DNA of 64,000 nt from an uncultured Gemmatimonadota bacterium (GTDB lineage Bacteria > Gemmatimonadota > Gemmatimonadetes > Gemmatimonadales > Gemmatimonadaceae). The notes beneath the pieces are model-generated. The model did not search any database. It worked only from the letters and a program-made list of their open reading frames with translations, and was not told the DNA's origin. Both the position numbers and the translations under genes were made by a program. The first letter of the stretch is position 1. Every line of letters starts with the position of its first letter. Where the stretch lies: contig CADEDA010000001.1 of NCBI GenBank assembly GCA_902825965.1, positions 62,001 through 126,000 of the forward strand. The letters run 5' to 3'. Shown piece by piece: positions 26,360 to 34,463 of the stretch.

Positions 26360-27557
26360 CGCCGGCCGCCTCGATGGCCGCACGGTGCCGCGCGATCAAC
26401 GGGTCCCGCGTCCCCAATCGCGAGGCCTGCGCGATCGCCGCACGTGCCTCGGCGAGATGGCCGGCACGGAACGCAGCCCAGGCGAGCCAGTCGTACGCGT
26501 AGACGTCGCGGCGCGCGGTGACCTCGCGGCGGGCGCGCGCGAGCTGCTCCTCCACGCGCTCGCCGCGATCGAGCAGCAGCAGGCTCCACGAGCGGTGGAA
26601 CGGCTCATCGCCAAGCAAGGCGGTGGCGGCGTCGAACCCGGCGCGGGCGCCGGCCGCCATGACGGCGTCGCCTGCACGCTCGTAGGCGCCGGCGAGCAGC
26701 AGCAGCGTCTCGGGATCGACCTCACCGGCGACGGCTTGCTCACCCCAGTCGATGACCGCGGCATCGTCACCGCGATCGGCAGCGAGCCGCGCCATCGCCG
26801 CCAGCAGCCGCGGATCACCGGGGCGCAGGCGCAGGCCGTCGCGGAACGCCGCCTCGGCGCGACGCGGGCGGTCGGCCCGGCGCTCGAACTCGCCGAGCCG
26901 GAGCGCGTACCAGGCCTGCACTTCCGGAGCGAGGCCGAAGCGCCGAGCGGCACTGTCGCGGGCCTGGGTGAGCAAACGCCGGGCGGTGCGGTGGTCGCCA
27001 TGCAGTTCATGCCAGCGAGCCACGCGCGGTGCGATGCTGAGGTTCGCGCGCATCCGTGCCACCCGCGCGAACGCGGACCGCGCGACCGCATCGTCACCGC
27101 GCTCCATCGCCACCTCGGCGAGCATCGCGTGGTACTCGGGCACGTCAGGCGCCAAGTCCACGAGCGCGCGGGCGACGCTGTCGGCGGCGGCGAAGCGATG
27201 CTGCGCAACCAGGGCGGCGACCAGCGTCGCGCCGGCCGCGCCGTTGTGCGCCCGCCGTCGTGCCCAGGACGCTCGCGCGAGTCGCTCGGCCTCGAGTACG
27301 TCGCGCCAACCGCCGCCTTCACGCGAGCGCTGCAGGTGCAGACCAGCGAGCTGCGAGGTGACGAGCACGGATCCGGGGTCCTGCGCCAGTGCCTGGCGCC
27401 AGACGGCGATCTGTGTGTCGCGCTGGGCGAGGTCCGCCGCGACCGCGTCGCGCGGTGTCGCGGCGAGCGGGGCGAGGCCAGCATCCCGTGACCCGCCCCA
27501 GACGAGCGCAGCCCCCACGACCGCGACGCCCAGGACGGGCCACAGGTGCTTGTTCAT
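26352..27557 (-). CDS. TPR-repeat protein with N-terminal anchor
   Basis: This 401-residue protein has one N-terminal membrane segment (LWPVLGVAVVGAALVW) and then a run of TPR-like helical pairs to the end (for example RRAEAAFRDGLRLRPGDPRL and HLAEARAAIAQASRLGTRDP). It probably faces the periplasm and scaffolds other proteins. The ATG overlaps the upstream DUF4331 stop by 4 nt and its own stop overlaps the HupE-like start by 8 nt. TPR proteins recur beside DUF4331 genes, so it is best seen as part of that module. Confidence 0.88.
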   Translation of the reverse strand: MNKHLWPVLGVAVVGAALVWGGSRDAGLAPLAATPRDAVAADLAQRDTQIAVWRQALAQDPGSVLVTSQLAGLHLQRSREGGGWRDVLEAERLARASWARRRAHNGAAGATLVAALVAQHRFAAADSVARALVDLAPDVPEYHAMLAEVAMERGDDAVARSAFARVARMRANLSIAPRVARWHELHGDHRTARRLLTQARDSAARRFGLAPEVQAWYALRLGEFERRADRPRRAEAAFRDGLRLRPGDPRLLAAMARLAADRGDDAAVIDWGEQAVAGEVDPETLLLLAGAYERAGDAVMAAGARAGFDAATALLGDEPFHRSWSLLLLDRGERVEEQLARARREVTARRDVYAYDWLAWAAFRAGHLAEARAAIAQASRLGTRDPLIARHRAAIEAAGDE

Positions 27558-28102
27558 CGCGGCACTTCGAGGTACGGGAACGTCGCGGTGAACGTGCGCG
27601 TCGTCATCGGCACGTTGTCACTGGTCAGTCCGGTGAGCACGGCCGCGTTGGCGTCGAGCAGGTTGCCGAAGGTGGCCGTGAGGCCGGCGTCCACGACGTC
27701 GTCCTGCAGGCGACGACCGCCGTAGCCGTTGGCGAGGGCCCAGCTGAGCCAGCCCGCCGTATTGCCGGCGCGGTTGGGGAACACGAGCAGCATGTCGGGC
27801 ACGAGCACGGCGCCGAGCGTGTTGCCGATCGCGTCGCCACGATTGAAGGCGTCCGTGAAGGCCTTGATCTTGGTGCGGAAGCCATTGGCCACGTCGGTGG
27901 ACGGCGCGGTGTTGTTGTGCAGGCCGTGGTCGCGCTTCATGAAGAAGACCTCGCTCACGAGCGGGTTGCCGAGGCGCTCGATCTGCTGGTAGACGCGCGT
28001 GGTGGACGGGCCGGTGGGCGAGTCATCGTCGCTGCAGGCTGCGAGCGAGAGCACGAGGGCGAGGCCGGCGGCCAGCGGTCGTGCGGACGGGAGGAGACGC
28101 AT
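27554..28102 (-). CDS. DUF4331-type lipoprotein (C-terminal-half form)
   Basis: Starting at the ATG at 28102 the product is 182 residues with a clear lipobox (LALVLSLAAC). The mature part matches the C-terminal half of DUF4331: ERLGNPLVSEVFFMKRDHGL, then NNTAPSTD, and a late LTSDNVPMTTRTFTATFPYL. The usual DUF4331 protein is two to three times longer and carries both halves in one chain; here the N-terminal half is the separate gene just upstream. The reading frame is intact, so this looks like a stable split rather than decay. It overlaps the TPR gene by 4 nt. Function unknown. Confidence 0.8.
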   Translation of the reverse strand: MRLLPSARPLAAGLALVLSLAACSDDDSPTGPSTTRVYQQIERLGNPLVSEVFFMKRDHGLHNNTAPSTDVANGFRTKIKAFTDAFNRGDAIGNTLGAVLVPDMLLVFPNRAGNTAGWLSWALANGYGGRRLQDDVVDAGLTATFGNLLDANAAVLTGLTSDNVPMTTRTFTATFPYLEVPR

Positions 28103-28152
28103 GGAAGGAGTTCTCGGAGAGGAGGAATGGTGGGTGGCGTGGGTGCGGCGCA

Positions 28153-28875
28153 TCAGCGGCTGATGGTGCTCCACACGCCGAACGACGCGTCGGCGGCGGT
28201 GCTGGACTGCAGGAGCGCCTTGGGCAGCTCGACGACGATCGCGAGCGTGTTGAACGGCCGCAGGAAGTCCACACCCGGCGTGCGGAACGCCGTGGCCGTG
28301 GGCGTGGCCGGGCCGGCGAGCGGACCGGTCGACGGACGGCGGTCCGGCACGATGTTGAAGAACTGCTCAAGGTCGATCACGAACGGATCGGCGCGCAGGC
28401 CGGTGAACACCTGGATGCCGTTGTCGCCGCTCACCGGTGCCCCGACGGTGCCGCGCACCACCGGTCCGCCGCTCGCCAGCATGGACGCCGTGCCGGTCAT
28501 CGCCGGCGCCACGGGCCCGCGCAGCGTGAAGCGCTGCGCGCCGGGCGTCGTGCCCTCGAACGTCACCTGGATCACGCGATCCTCGACCGCGTCACCGCTG
28601 TTGTCGATCTTGAACTGATAGAGCAGGTTGGGGTCGAACGCGGCATTGCTGCCGGCGATCGGCGACGAGGTCGTCATGACGAGCACGATGCGGTCGGCGC
28701 TGCTGCCGGGGAACGCGTAGACATCGTTGATGTCCATGCGTGCATTGAGCTCGACTTCGGGCGTGTCCTGGTGGTCGGAGGCACTCACCCGCGCGGCCGC
28801 GAACGCGGTGATCGCGGCGATGGTGGTGAGCGCGACGGCGGTGCGAAGGCCGCGGCGACGGGGCGACTGCTGCAT
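28153..28875 (-). CDS. DUF4331 exported protein (N-terminal-half form)
   Basis: From the ATG at 28875 the protein is 240 residues: a Sec signal (TAVALTTIAAITAFAAARVSA) and then ASDHQDTPEVE, the standard opening of DUF4331. MDINDVYAFPGSSADRIVLV and VIQVTFEGTTPGAQRFTLRG follow. FEVELNAR-type and FxNDGVDFLRPF-like elements (GVDFLRPFNTLAIVVELP) are near the end, where a single-chain DUF4331 would continue into the half encoded by the next gene. Fifty nt separate the stop from the next start. It is secreted to the periplasm or beyond; DUF4331 has no established biochemical role. Confidence 0.85.
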   Translation of the reverse strand: MQQSPRRRGLRTAVALTTIAAITAFAAARVSASDHQDTPEVELNARMDINDVYAFPGSSADRIVLVMTTSSPIAGSNAAFDPNLLYQFKIDNSGDAVEDRVIQVTFEGTTPGAQRFTLRGPVAPAMTGTASMLASGGPVVRGTVGAPVSGDNGIQVFTGLRADPFVIDLEQFFNIVPDRRPSTGPLAGPATPTATAFRTPGVDFLRPFNTLAIVVELPKALLQSSTAADASFGVWSTISR

Positions 28876-28897
28876 TGCTGCTCCTGTGTAGTAGGTC

Positions 28898-28914
28898 GTG
28901 ATCGATGTGATCAC
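28898..28914. promoter_or_regulatory. Inverted repeat GTGATC-N5-GATCAC before the DUF4331 gene
   Basis: A perfect 6-bp inverted repeat lies 22 nt upstream of the DUF4331 ATG, between that gene and the 17-bp hairpin at 28934. The position suits an operator for a promoter internal to the operon. The half-site spacing does not match a CRP/FNR site. Confidence 0.4.
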
Positions 28915-28933
28915 CCCTGCTACGTCCGCATCG

Positions 28934-28975
28934 CGCAGCACGGATGTGTGATGTTCCGCACACATCCGTGCTGCG
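28934..28975 (-). terminator. 17-bp perfect hairpin after the TonB-receptor stop
   Basis: CGCAGCACGGATGTGTG (28934-28950) pairs perfectly with 28959-28975 around an 8-nt loop, 9 nt beyond the receptor stop codon. On the minus strand no U-run follows, so it may be a partial terminator, an mRNA stabiliser or a processing site. It would separate receptor output from the DUF4331-TPR-HupE part of the operon. Confidence 0.7.
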
Positions 28976-28984
28976 ACGGTTCGC

Positions 28985-31297
28985 TCAGAAGCGGAACTCC
29001 ATCCCCGCGCGGAAGCTGCGCGGTGCACCCGGCGTGAAATGCAGCTCGGTCACGGGCAGCGCTTCGCCCGCCAGCCGCGAGGTGGTCGCGAACTGCGCCT
29101 CGTTCCAGCGCGCGTTGAACAGGTTGTCCACGGCGAGGACCACCCGCGCCGCGCCGAACCGGTACCCCGTGTGCACGGACCAGATGGTCTGCCCTTCCGC
29201 GATCACGTCGGCCGTCTCGTCCGCGGCGCGCGAGCCGATGTGCCGCACGCGCAGGCCGCCGTCCACGCCACGCCGCTCGTCGGCGAGCAACGCGGCCGTG
29301 AGCACGCGGTCGGGCGCGAGCGGGATGCGGTCGGCCCCGCGCGGCTCGTCCACGAACCGCCCGCGTGCGAACGACGCGTCGGTCTGCAGCCAGAGCCAGT
29401 CCAGCAGGCGCAGGCGTGCTTCGGCGTCGAGACCCTGGCGCATGGAGCGCCCGCTGGCCTCGGTCACACCGCCGTCGCCGGACCACACGAGCTCGCTCTC
29501 GAGGTCGATCCGCCAGCCGGAGAGCGCCACGGACCCGCCGCTCCACGAATGCCGCGCACCGAGCTCGGCGCTGCGCGCCCGCGGCAGCACCGTGCTGCCG
29601 CGCGGGGCCGCGACGGCGTCCCGGGCATCATTGGAGTGGAACCCACTGCCTGCCGCGGCGAACAGCTCGAGCCCGGCGCCCGCGTCATACGCGAGCGTGA
29701 GCTTGGGACTCAGCACCGCTCGCGTGTCGCTGGGCCCGCCCACGGGCATCGACCCCGTCGCACGATCGGCCACGAGGAACCGGAACACGTCGCCGCGCAG
29801 GCCGAGCTCGCCACGCAGGCGTGCGCCGAGGGCGAGCGACTGCGCCGCCCACACCCCGAGGTGCGACTCGCGGAGTCGCGCATCGGCGCGCGTCGACAGC
29901 CGCGTGCGCCGGCGCTGGTGGTAGAGCCCCACCACGGCATCGTCATGCCGGACCTCGAGGCCGGCACGTACGGCGCCGTCACGCCCACCCCAGGCGGTGG
30001 CCCGTGCGAGCTCGGCCCGCAGCCCCGCCACCGTGCGGTCATCCACCTGCTGGATGCCGTCACCGTTGATGCTGTCGTCGAGGAAGAACGTGAAGTTGGA
30101 GTAGAGGTCGAAACGATAGCGCGTCGCCCAGAGCTTGGCGCTCCACTGCGTCAGCGCATCGCCGCGCGCCCGCAGCCCGAGTTGCGCGTCGTACCGCGAC
30201 GTCGCCCCGCCTTCGGTGGGGTCGATCGCACCGAACCGGCCGATGCGCCCGCTGGTGATGGCACGCTGCGGCACCTGACCCGACGCATCCCAGCGCGCGT
30301 CGAACGCACTCGCACTCGTGAACAGCTCGGCCGCGGCGAGTGGTGCCGTCCATTTGCCGAACAGGTTCACGCGTCGGTACGCCTGCGGCGCCTCGAACGG
30401 TCCACGCGCGCGCTGCAGCTCGGCGGCGACGAAACCGCCCGCCCCATCGCGCGTGCCGAACGGGACCGCGCCGCCCACATCGACCACGCCGAAGTTGCCG
30501 CCGCGGGAGCGGAGGACCGCAGCATCGATCCGGTCGCGCGTCACGAATCGCACGGCGCCGGCAGTGGCGAAGTTGCCGTCGCGCGCGTCGAACGGCCCCT
30601 TGCGCACATCCACCCGCTCGATGACGTCGGGCAGCAGGAAATGCAGGTCCGCGTAGCCTTGGCCGTGCGCGTGCGAGACGAGATTCACCGGCACGTCATC
30701 CACGCTGATGGCGACGTCCGTGCCATGGTCGGCATCGAACCCGCGGAGGAAGATCTGCTCCGCCTTGCCGCCACCGGCGTGCTGCGCGATGACGAGCCCC
30801 GGGATGAGCTGCAGCAACTCCTGTGACGAGGCCCGCGGGCGCGTGGCGATGTCGAGCCGACGGATGACGTTGGACGTGCTGGCCGTGTACGCGCGGTCGG
30901 CGCGCACCAGCGCGGCGTCGAGGGCAAGCGCGGCCGGGCGCATCCGCACCGTACCGAGGTCGCCGTCGGCCGGCACCACCAATGTCTCCGGCGCGAAGCC
31001 GATGCGGGCGAGCACCACACGCGTGGGCGCGGGCGTCGCGCGCGAGGGCGTAAGGGATGCGGGCCGCAGCACGAGCGCGAAACGGCCATCGCTGCCGGAA
31101 CTCGCACTGCGCTGCGCCGCCGTCTCCGGCAGCAGGCGCACCTGCACGTCGGCGATGCCGGCGGCGCTGCCCGCGTGCACGGCGCGTCCGCGGAGGACGT
31201 TGCCGCGGGTCGGGGTTTGGGCGCCCGCGACGGCGGACGCGAGGACCAACAACAGGACGGCGCGCCACGCGCGCCGCGGACAGGTCAGGGACAGCAT
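28985..31297 (-). CDS. TonB-dependent outer-membrane receptor
   Basis: The 770-residue protein from the ATG at 31297 (AGGA about 8-9 nt upstream) has a signal peptide ending AVAGAQ and a carboxypeptidase-regulatory-like domain (about 30-125). A plug follows (SSQELLQLIPGLVIAQHAGG, FLRGFDADHGTDVAISVDDV), then a beta-barrel ending in an aromatic residue (FRAGMEFRF). The plug contains SHAHGQGYADLHFLLPDVIE, a His-rich signature seen in a distinct receptor subgroup. It lies 68 nt after the anti-sigma gene and just before the DUF4331 pair, so it is probably the outer-membrane gate of that system. The ligand is not predictable; the His-rich loop and the HupE neighbour hint at metal. Confidence 0.93.
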   Translation of the reverse strand: MLSLTCPRRAWRAVLLLVLASAVAGAQTPTRGNVLRGRAVHAGSAAGIADVQVRLLPETAAQRSASSGSDGRFALVLRPASLTPSRATPAPTRVVLARIGFAPETLVVPADGDLGTVRMRPAALALDAALVRADRAYTASTSNVIRRLDIATRPRASSQELLQLIPGLVIAQHAGGGKAEQIFLRGFDADHGTDVAISVDDVPVNLVSHAHGQGYADLHFLLPDVIERVDVRKGPFDARDGNFATAGAVRFVTRDRIDAAVLRSRGGNFGVVDVGGAVPFGTRDGAGGFVAAELQRARGPFEAPQAYRRVNLFGKWTAPLAAAELFTSASAFDARWDASGQVPQRAITSGRIGRFGAIDPTEGGATSRYDAQLGLRARGDALTQWSAKLWATRYRFDLYSNFTFFLDDSINGDGIQQVDDRTVAGLRAELARATAWGGRDGAVRAGLEVRHDDAVVGLYHQRRRTRLSTRADARLRESHLGVWAAQSLALGARLRGELGLRGDVFRFLVADRATGSMPVGGPSDTRAVLSPKLTLAYDAGAGLELFAAAGSGFHSNDARDAVAAPRGSTVLPRARSAELGARHSWSGGSVALSGWRIDLESELVWSGDGGVTEASGRSMRQGLDAEARLRLLDWLWLQTDASFARGRFVDEPRGADRIPLAPDRVLTAALLADERRGVDGGLRVRHIGSRAADETADVIAEGQTIWSVHTGYRFGAARVVLAVDNLFNARWNEAQFATTSRLAGEALPVTELHFTPGAPRSFRAGMEFRF

Positions 31298-31321
31298 CGG
31301 GATTCCTGTGTGAGGGTAGCG

Positions 31322-31342
31322 GACGCGCAAGATACGCGCGTC
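31322..31342. promoter_or_regulatory. Inverted repeat between anti-sigma and receptor genes
   Basis: GACGCGC-N7-GCGCGTC is a perfect 7-bp inverted repeat in the 68-nt gap between the anti-sigma stop and the receptor start. A TATCTT-like element in its loop (minus strand) could be a -10 box. This may be an extra promoter/operator for the receptor, or a hairpin. The evidence is positional only. Confidence 0.3.
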
Positions 31343-31365
31343 GCGACCGCGTCGGATTCCCTGCC

Positions 31366-32175
31366 CTAGACCCTCGGGAACTTGCCGCCGAGGAACGGCG
31401 CGGTGGTCGGCTGCGGCGATCCACCCTTGGGTTCGACCGAGATCAGGATGTCGGTGACGCCGCGCACATTCGACGACACACCCTGCACGTCCACCAGCGC
31501 GTGGCCGTCGTCACTGGAGTTGAACACCACCAGCGAGACCGGCTTGCCGTCGACCAGTGCCCAGATCTGGTAGTCGCGGCCTGCGGGTGCGGGCGGCAGC
31601 CGGAACGCATGCGCGACCGCCTTGCCTTCCTTGGCATTCCAGAAGAACTGCAGGCCGGGCCCCTGCGCCTCCACCGGGTCCCCGACCTGCACCAGGTAAA
31701 GTTCCCGCTCACCCATGAGCATGGCATCGAGCGTGGACTCGCGCGCCTTGAGGCGCGCGGTGAGCAGGCGGTTCACCTCTTCCATGGTCGCGGCTTCGTT
31801 GCGCACGCGCACCCCGTCCACCACGGCCCCCACGGCGATCACCAGCGAGGCCGCGGCGAGCATCGGCACCCAGCGCGGCATGCGCGACGCGGCACGCAGC
31901 TCGCGCACGGCCGCCGCCGGCGCATCCGACGGGGCGGCTGCCACCGGCACCGAGGCCGCGACCGCGAGCAGCGCGGCGCGGACGGACGGCGACGGTGCGA
32001 CAGGCGCGGCCGTGGCGAGGGTCGCCGGCACGGCACGGAAGGAGGCCACCTCGGCGGCCAAGGTCGCGTCCTCGGTCATCGCGGCTTCCATCGCCGCGGC
32101 TTCCTCGGGCGTGGTCGCGCCCAAGGCGTGCATCGGCGCGAGCTCGAAGAGCTCGTCACGCGTGAAGCGCGTCAT
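31366..32175 (-). CDS. RskA-type anti-sigma factor
   Basis: This 269-residue protein has the RskA layout. A short cytoplasmic anti-sigma domain starts ELFELAPMHALGATTPEEAAA, with no zinc CxxC motif. One membrane helix sits at about 103-123 (WVPMLAAASLVIAVGAVVDG). The periplasmic anti-sigma-K domain includes FFWNAKEGKAVAHAFRLPP and YQIWALVDGKPVSLVVF. It should hold the ECF sigma at the membrane until regulated proteolysis releases it. Its ATG overlaps the sigma stop by 4 nt, which is normal for such pairs. No site-1 or rhomboid protease gene is adjacent. Confidence 0.92.
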   Translation of the reverse strand: MTRFTRDELFELAPMHALGATTPEEAAAMEAAMTEDATLAAEVASFRAVPATLATAAPVAPSPSVRAALLAVAASVPVAAAPSDAPAAAVRELRAASRMPRWVPMLAAASLVIAVGAVVDGVRVRNEAATMEEVNRLLTARLKARESTLDAMLMGERELYLVQVGDPVEAQGPGLQFFWNAKEGKAVAHAFRLPPAPAGRDYQIWALVDGKPVSLVVFNSSDDGHALVDVQGVSSNVRGVTDILISVEPKGGSPQPTTAPFLGGKFPRV

Positions 32176-32798
32176 GCCACACGCTCCTGCGCAAGCGGAG
32201 CCAGCAGATCTCGCAACTTGATCATCCCCTGACGGATGCGGGTCTTCACCGTGCCGAGCGGCTCCGACAGCCGATCGGCGATCTCGACGTGCGTGAGGCC
32301 TTCGAAGAAGGCCAGTTCGATGACGAGCCGCTGGGCGGGCACCAACGCGGTCATCGCCTGCTCGATGGTCTTGCGACGTTCCTGTTGCTCGAGCCCCAGC
32401 AGCGGATCCGCGCTCTCGGGCGCCTCCACCGCATCGAGCCCTTCGTCCGATTCGTGCTCCAACACCTCGCGACGCTCCCGACGCGCTCCGCGCCGCGCCG
32501 CGTCCATCGCCCGCGACCGTGCCATCATCGCGAGCCAGGCGAGCACCGACCCGCGCGTGCCGTCGAACGTCGCCGACGACCGCCAGGCCTGCAGGAACAC
32601 CTCCATCAGCACCGCCTCGGCGTCCGGCCGCTCGCGCACCACCCGGAGCACCAATCCGAGCAATGACGCCGCATACCGGTCGTACAAGGCCGCCAGCGCA
32701 CGTTCATCGCCACGCTGCATGCGTTGTACGAGCAGCGCGTCGTCGGCGGATTGGTCGTTGGAGTCGAGCGTCAAGGGACGCGCGGAGGTCGTCGGCAC
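32172..32798 (-). CDS. ECF RNA polymerase sigma factor, SigK-like
   Basis: From the GTG at 32798 the protein is 208 residues. Region 2 is LYDRYAASLLGLVLRVVRER and VFLQAWRSSATFDGTRGSVL; region 4 is PAQRLVIELAFFEGLTHVEI and LSEPLGTVKTRIRQG. The segment between regions is rich in Glu/Arg. Partnered with the RskA-type gene by a 4-nt overlap, it probably transcribes its own operon and the receptor/DUF4331 genes downstream. The start is uncertain: the frame is open to 32891, and a perfect hairpin (32802-32821) sits just upstream of the chosen GTG, so it would lie either in the leader or in the coding N-terminus. Confidence 0.9.
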   Translation of the reverse strand: MPTTSARPLTLDSNDQSADDALLVQRMQRGDERALAALYDRYAASLLGLVLRVVRERPDAEAVLMEVFLQAWRSSATFDGTRGSVLAWLAMMARSRAMDAARRGARRERREVLEHESDEGLDAVEAPESADPLLGLEQQERRKTIEQAMTALVPAQRLVIELAFFEGLTHVEIADRLSEPLGTVKTRIRQGMIKLRDLLAPLAQERVA

Positions 32799-32801
32799 AG
32801 C

Positions 32802-32821
32802 GCAAACCTGTATCGGTTTGC
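32802..32821. promoter_or_regulatory. Inverted repeat GCAAACC-N6-GGTTTGC at the sigma-factor start
   Basis: A perfect 7-bp inverted repeat lies 4 nt upstream of the proposed sigma GTG. As RNA it would form a hairpin over the expected ribosome site; as DNA it could be an operator. If translation begins further upstream, it is simply coding sequence. Confidence 0.4.
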
Positions 32822-32998
32822 CGCGGCTGACAAGCACCCGTCCGCGCGTTCGGCACGGGGCAATCCAAGCGTGTGGCGGCGGTCGTATCACAGGGATTCA
32901 ACGCCACACAACGGCCAACGCCGAACCCGCCCACATCCAGCGCCGAGCCATCGGACGTACTCCGCGTGCGGTCCCTCACCTCACACCTGGAGCATACG

Positions 32999-33451
32999 AT
33001 GGTTCGCCTTCTCGTTCCCGCCCTGTTGGCCTTCACGCTCGGGGCCAGCGACCTGCAGGCCCAGCAGATGCAGGAGAAGTCGCTGTACGACCGTCTCGGT
33101 GGCAAGCCCGCCATCACCGCGGTGGTCGATGAGTTCGTCGCGCGTGTCGCGGCCGACAAGCGCATCAACCACTTCTTCGCCGCGACCGCGGCGGATCCCA
33201 AGCGCCTCGCCGGCTTCAAGGCGAAGCTCGTCGATCAGATCTGCGAGGCCTCCGGCGGTCCCTGCAAGTACATGGGCAAGGACATGAAGTCGGCGCACGC
33301 GGGCATGAACGTGAGCGCGGCGGATTTTACCGCGCTCGTCGAGGACCTCGTCGGTGCGCTGGACAAGTTCAAGGTGGCCGAGGCCGACAAGAAGGTGCTG
33401 CTCGGCGTACTCGGCCCGATGCAGGGCGACATCGTCACCAAGAAGATGTAG
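32999..33451 (+). CDS. Exported group I truncated hemoglobin
   Basis: The 150-residue protein starts at an ATG with GGAG 6 nt upstream. An N-terminal signal peptide ([20 protein letters not shown], then AQQ) precedes a complete 2-on-2 globin: [20 protein letters not shown], then [20 protein letters not shown], and the proximal haem ligand His100 in SAHAGMNVS. Most truncated hemoglobins are cytoplasmic, so export is unusual; a periplasmic role in O2, NO or haem handling is possible. It is divergent from the sigma factor operon, and the 200-nt shared intergenic region may be co-regulated. Its end is 7 nt from the convergent DUF5700 gene. Confidence 0.93.
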   Translation: MVRLLVPALLAFTLGASDLQAQQMQEKSLYDRLGGKPAITAVVDEFVARVAADKRINHFFAATAADPKRLAGFKAKLVDQICEASGGPCKYMGKDMKSAHAGMNVSAADFTALVEDLVGALDKFKVAEADKKVLLGVLGPMQGDIVTKKM

Positions 33452-33458
33452 GTCGGCG

Positions 33459-34463
33459 TCAGCCGCGCAGGCGCGCCACGAAGGTCTGCGACCATCGTGG
33501 TGCGCCGGTGCGCTGGGCGGCGCGTTGGTACCGCTCGATCAGCGCGACCGGGTCACAGAGCACCTCGAGCAGCGCCGCCCGCCCCTCCGCGCGCTCGACC
33601 GTGCTGGTCATGAGCCAGCCCACCGTGTACCAAGGTCCCTGCGGACGCTCGGCGAAGAAGCCCATCCCGCGCGCGCTGGCCGCCTGCTCGTCGAGGCCGC
33701 CGTCCAGCAACTCGAGGAAGAAGCGCTCCAGTCGCGGCATGTCCGACACCGCCATCGCCAGGTCGCGGTCCCACACGGCACGCGTGGAGTCCGCGCTGAC
33801 CGCGTGAGGATGCACGTCCGGCCCACCCGCGGCCGCGAGCATCGCCCAACCCTCGCCGAAGGCCGACAGCCAGCGCCGCACCGCGGCGTTGCCCATGGGC
33901 GGTCGCTCCGCACAGGCGCTGCCGTAGCCGATGTGATGCAGCTCGTGCGTGACGACGTTGGCGAACTGGGCCTCGGTCATCGCGGGATCGAGGTACAGCA
34001 TGATCGCGGGGTCCCCGCCGAGGTCGAACACGAAGCTGTTGGGCCTCGGCTTGATCATCACGTGCACCGTCGCCCGGATCGTGGCCCCCGGCGTGAGGTA
34101 GGCGCGGGCGCGCGCCTCCGCTGCGGCGAGATCCGCGGTCTCCCAGGCCGTCAGCGTCGCCCGCAGCGCCGCTGCCCGATCGACGGAGACGTCGCGGTCG
34201 AGGAAGGCACGGAAGGCCGAGTCGGTGAACGCCCGCCCGATGCCGCGCTCACGGTCGTGCAGGCGTCGGTACGCCCGCTGGGCCCGAACGCGGTCCCACA
34301 GGGAGTCCGAACGCACCAGCGCCGCCGCATCCGACGCGGACGGGCGCTGCGCGAGGTAGGCGAGGCTGGCGCGTGCCTGCTCAGCGTCGAGTCGAAGCTG
34401 TGCGTGCGCGCGGTCCGCGAGGACTGCGCAGGAGAGTACGAGCAGGATCGTCCGGCGTGACAT
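33459..34463 (-). CDS. DUF5700 putative Zn-dependent protease, exported
   Basis: From the ATG at 34463 it is 334 residues with a signal peptide ([18 protein letters not shown]). The HExxH zinc motif is at His173-Glu174 and His177 ([11 protein letters not shown]), preceded by [18 protein letters not shown], and [12 protein letters not shown] supplies a likely third ligand region. The whole layout matches the DUF5700 putative protease family. Its first 83 nt overlap the end of the SDR gene in another frame; the signal peptide is clear, so the overlap is accepted as real. Confidence 0.8.
   Translation of the reverse strand: MSRRTILLVLSCAVLADRAHAQLRLDAEQARASLAYLAQRPSASDAAALVRSDSLWDRVRAQRAYRRLHDRERGIGRAFTDSAFRAFLDRDVSVDRAAALRATLTAWETADLAAAEARARAYLTPGATIRATVHVMIKPRPNSFVFDLGGDPAIMLYLDPAMTEAQFANVVTHELHHIGYGSACAERPPMGNAAVRRWLSAFGEGWAMLAAAGGPDVHPHAVSADSTRAVWDRDLAMAVSDMPRLERFFLELLDGGLDEQAASARGMGFFAERPQGPWYTVGWLMTSTVERAEGRAALLEVLCDPVALIERYQRAAQRTGAPRWSQTFVARLRG

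Noticed and set aside
32236..33132. 298-codon plus-strand frame across the sigma factor
   Set aside because: Antisense shadow; Ser/Arg-rich with no domain.
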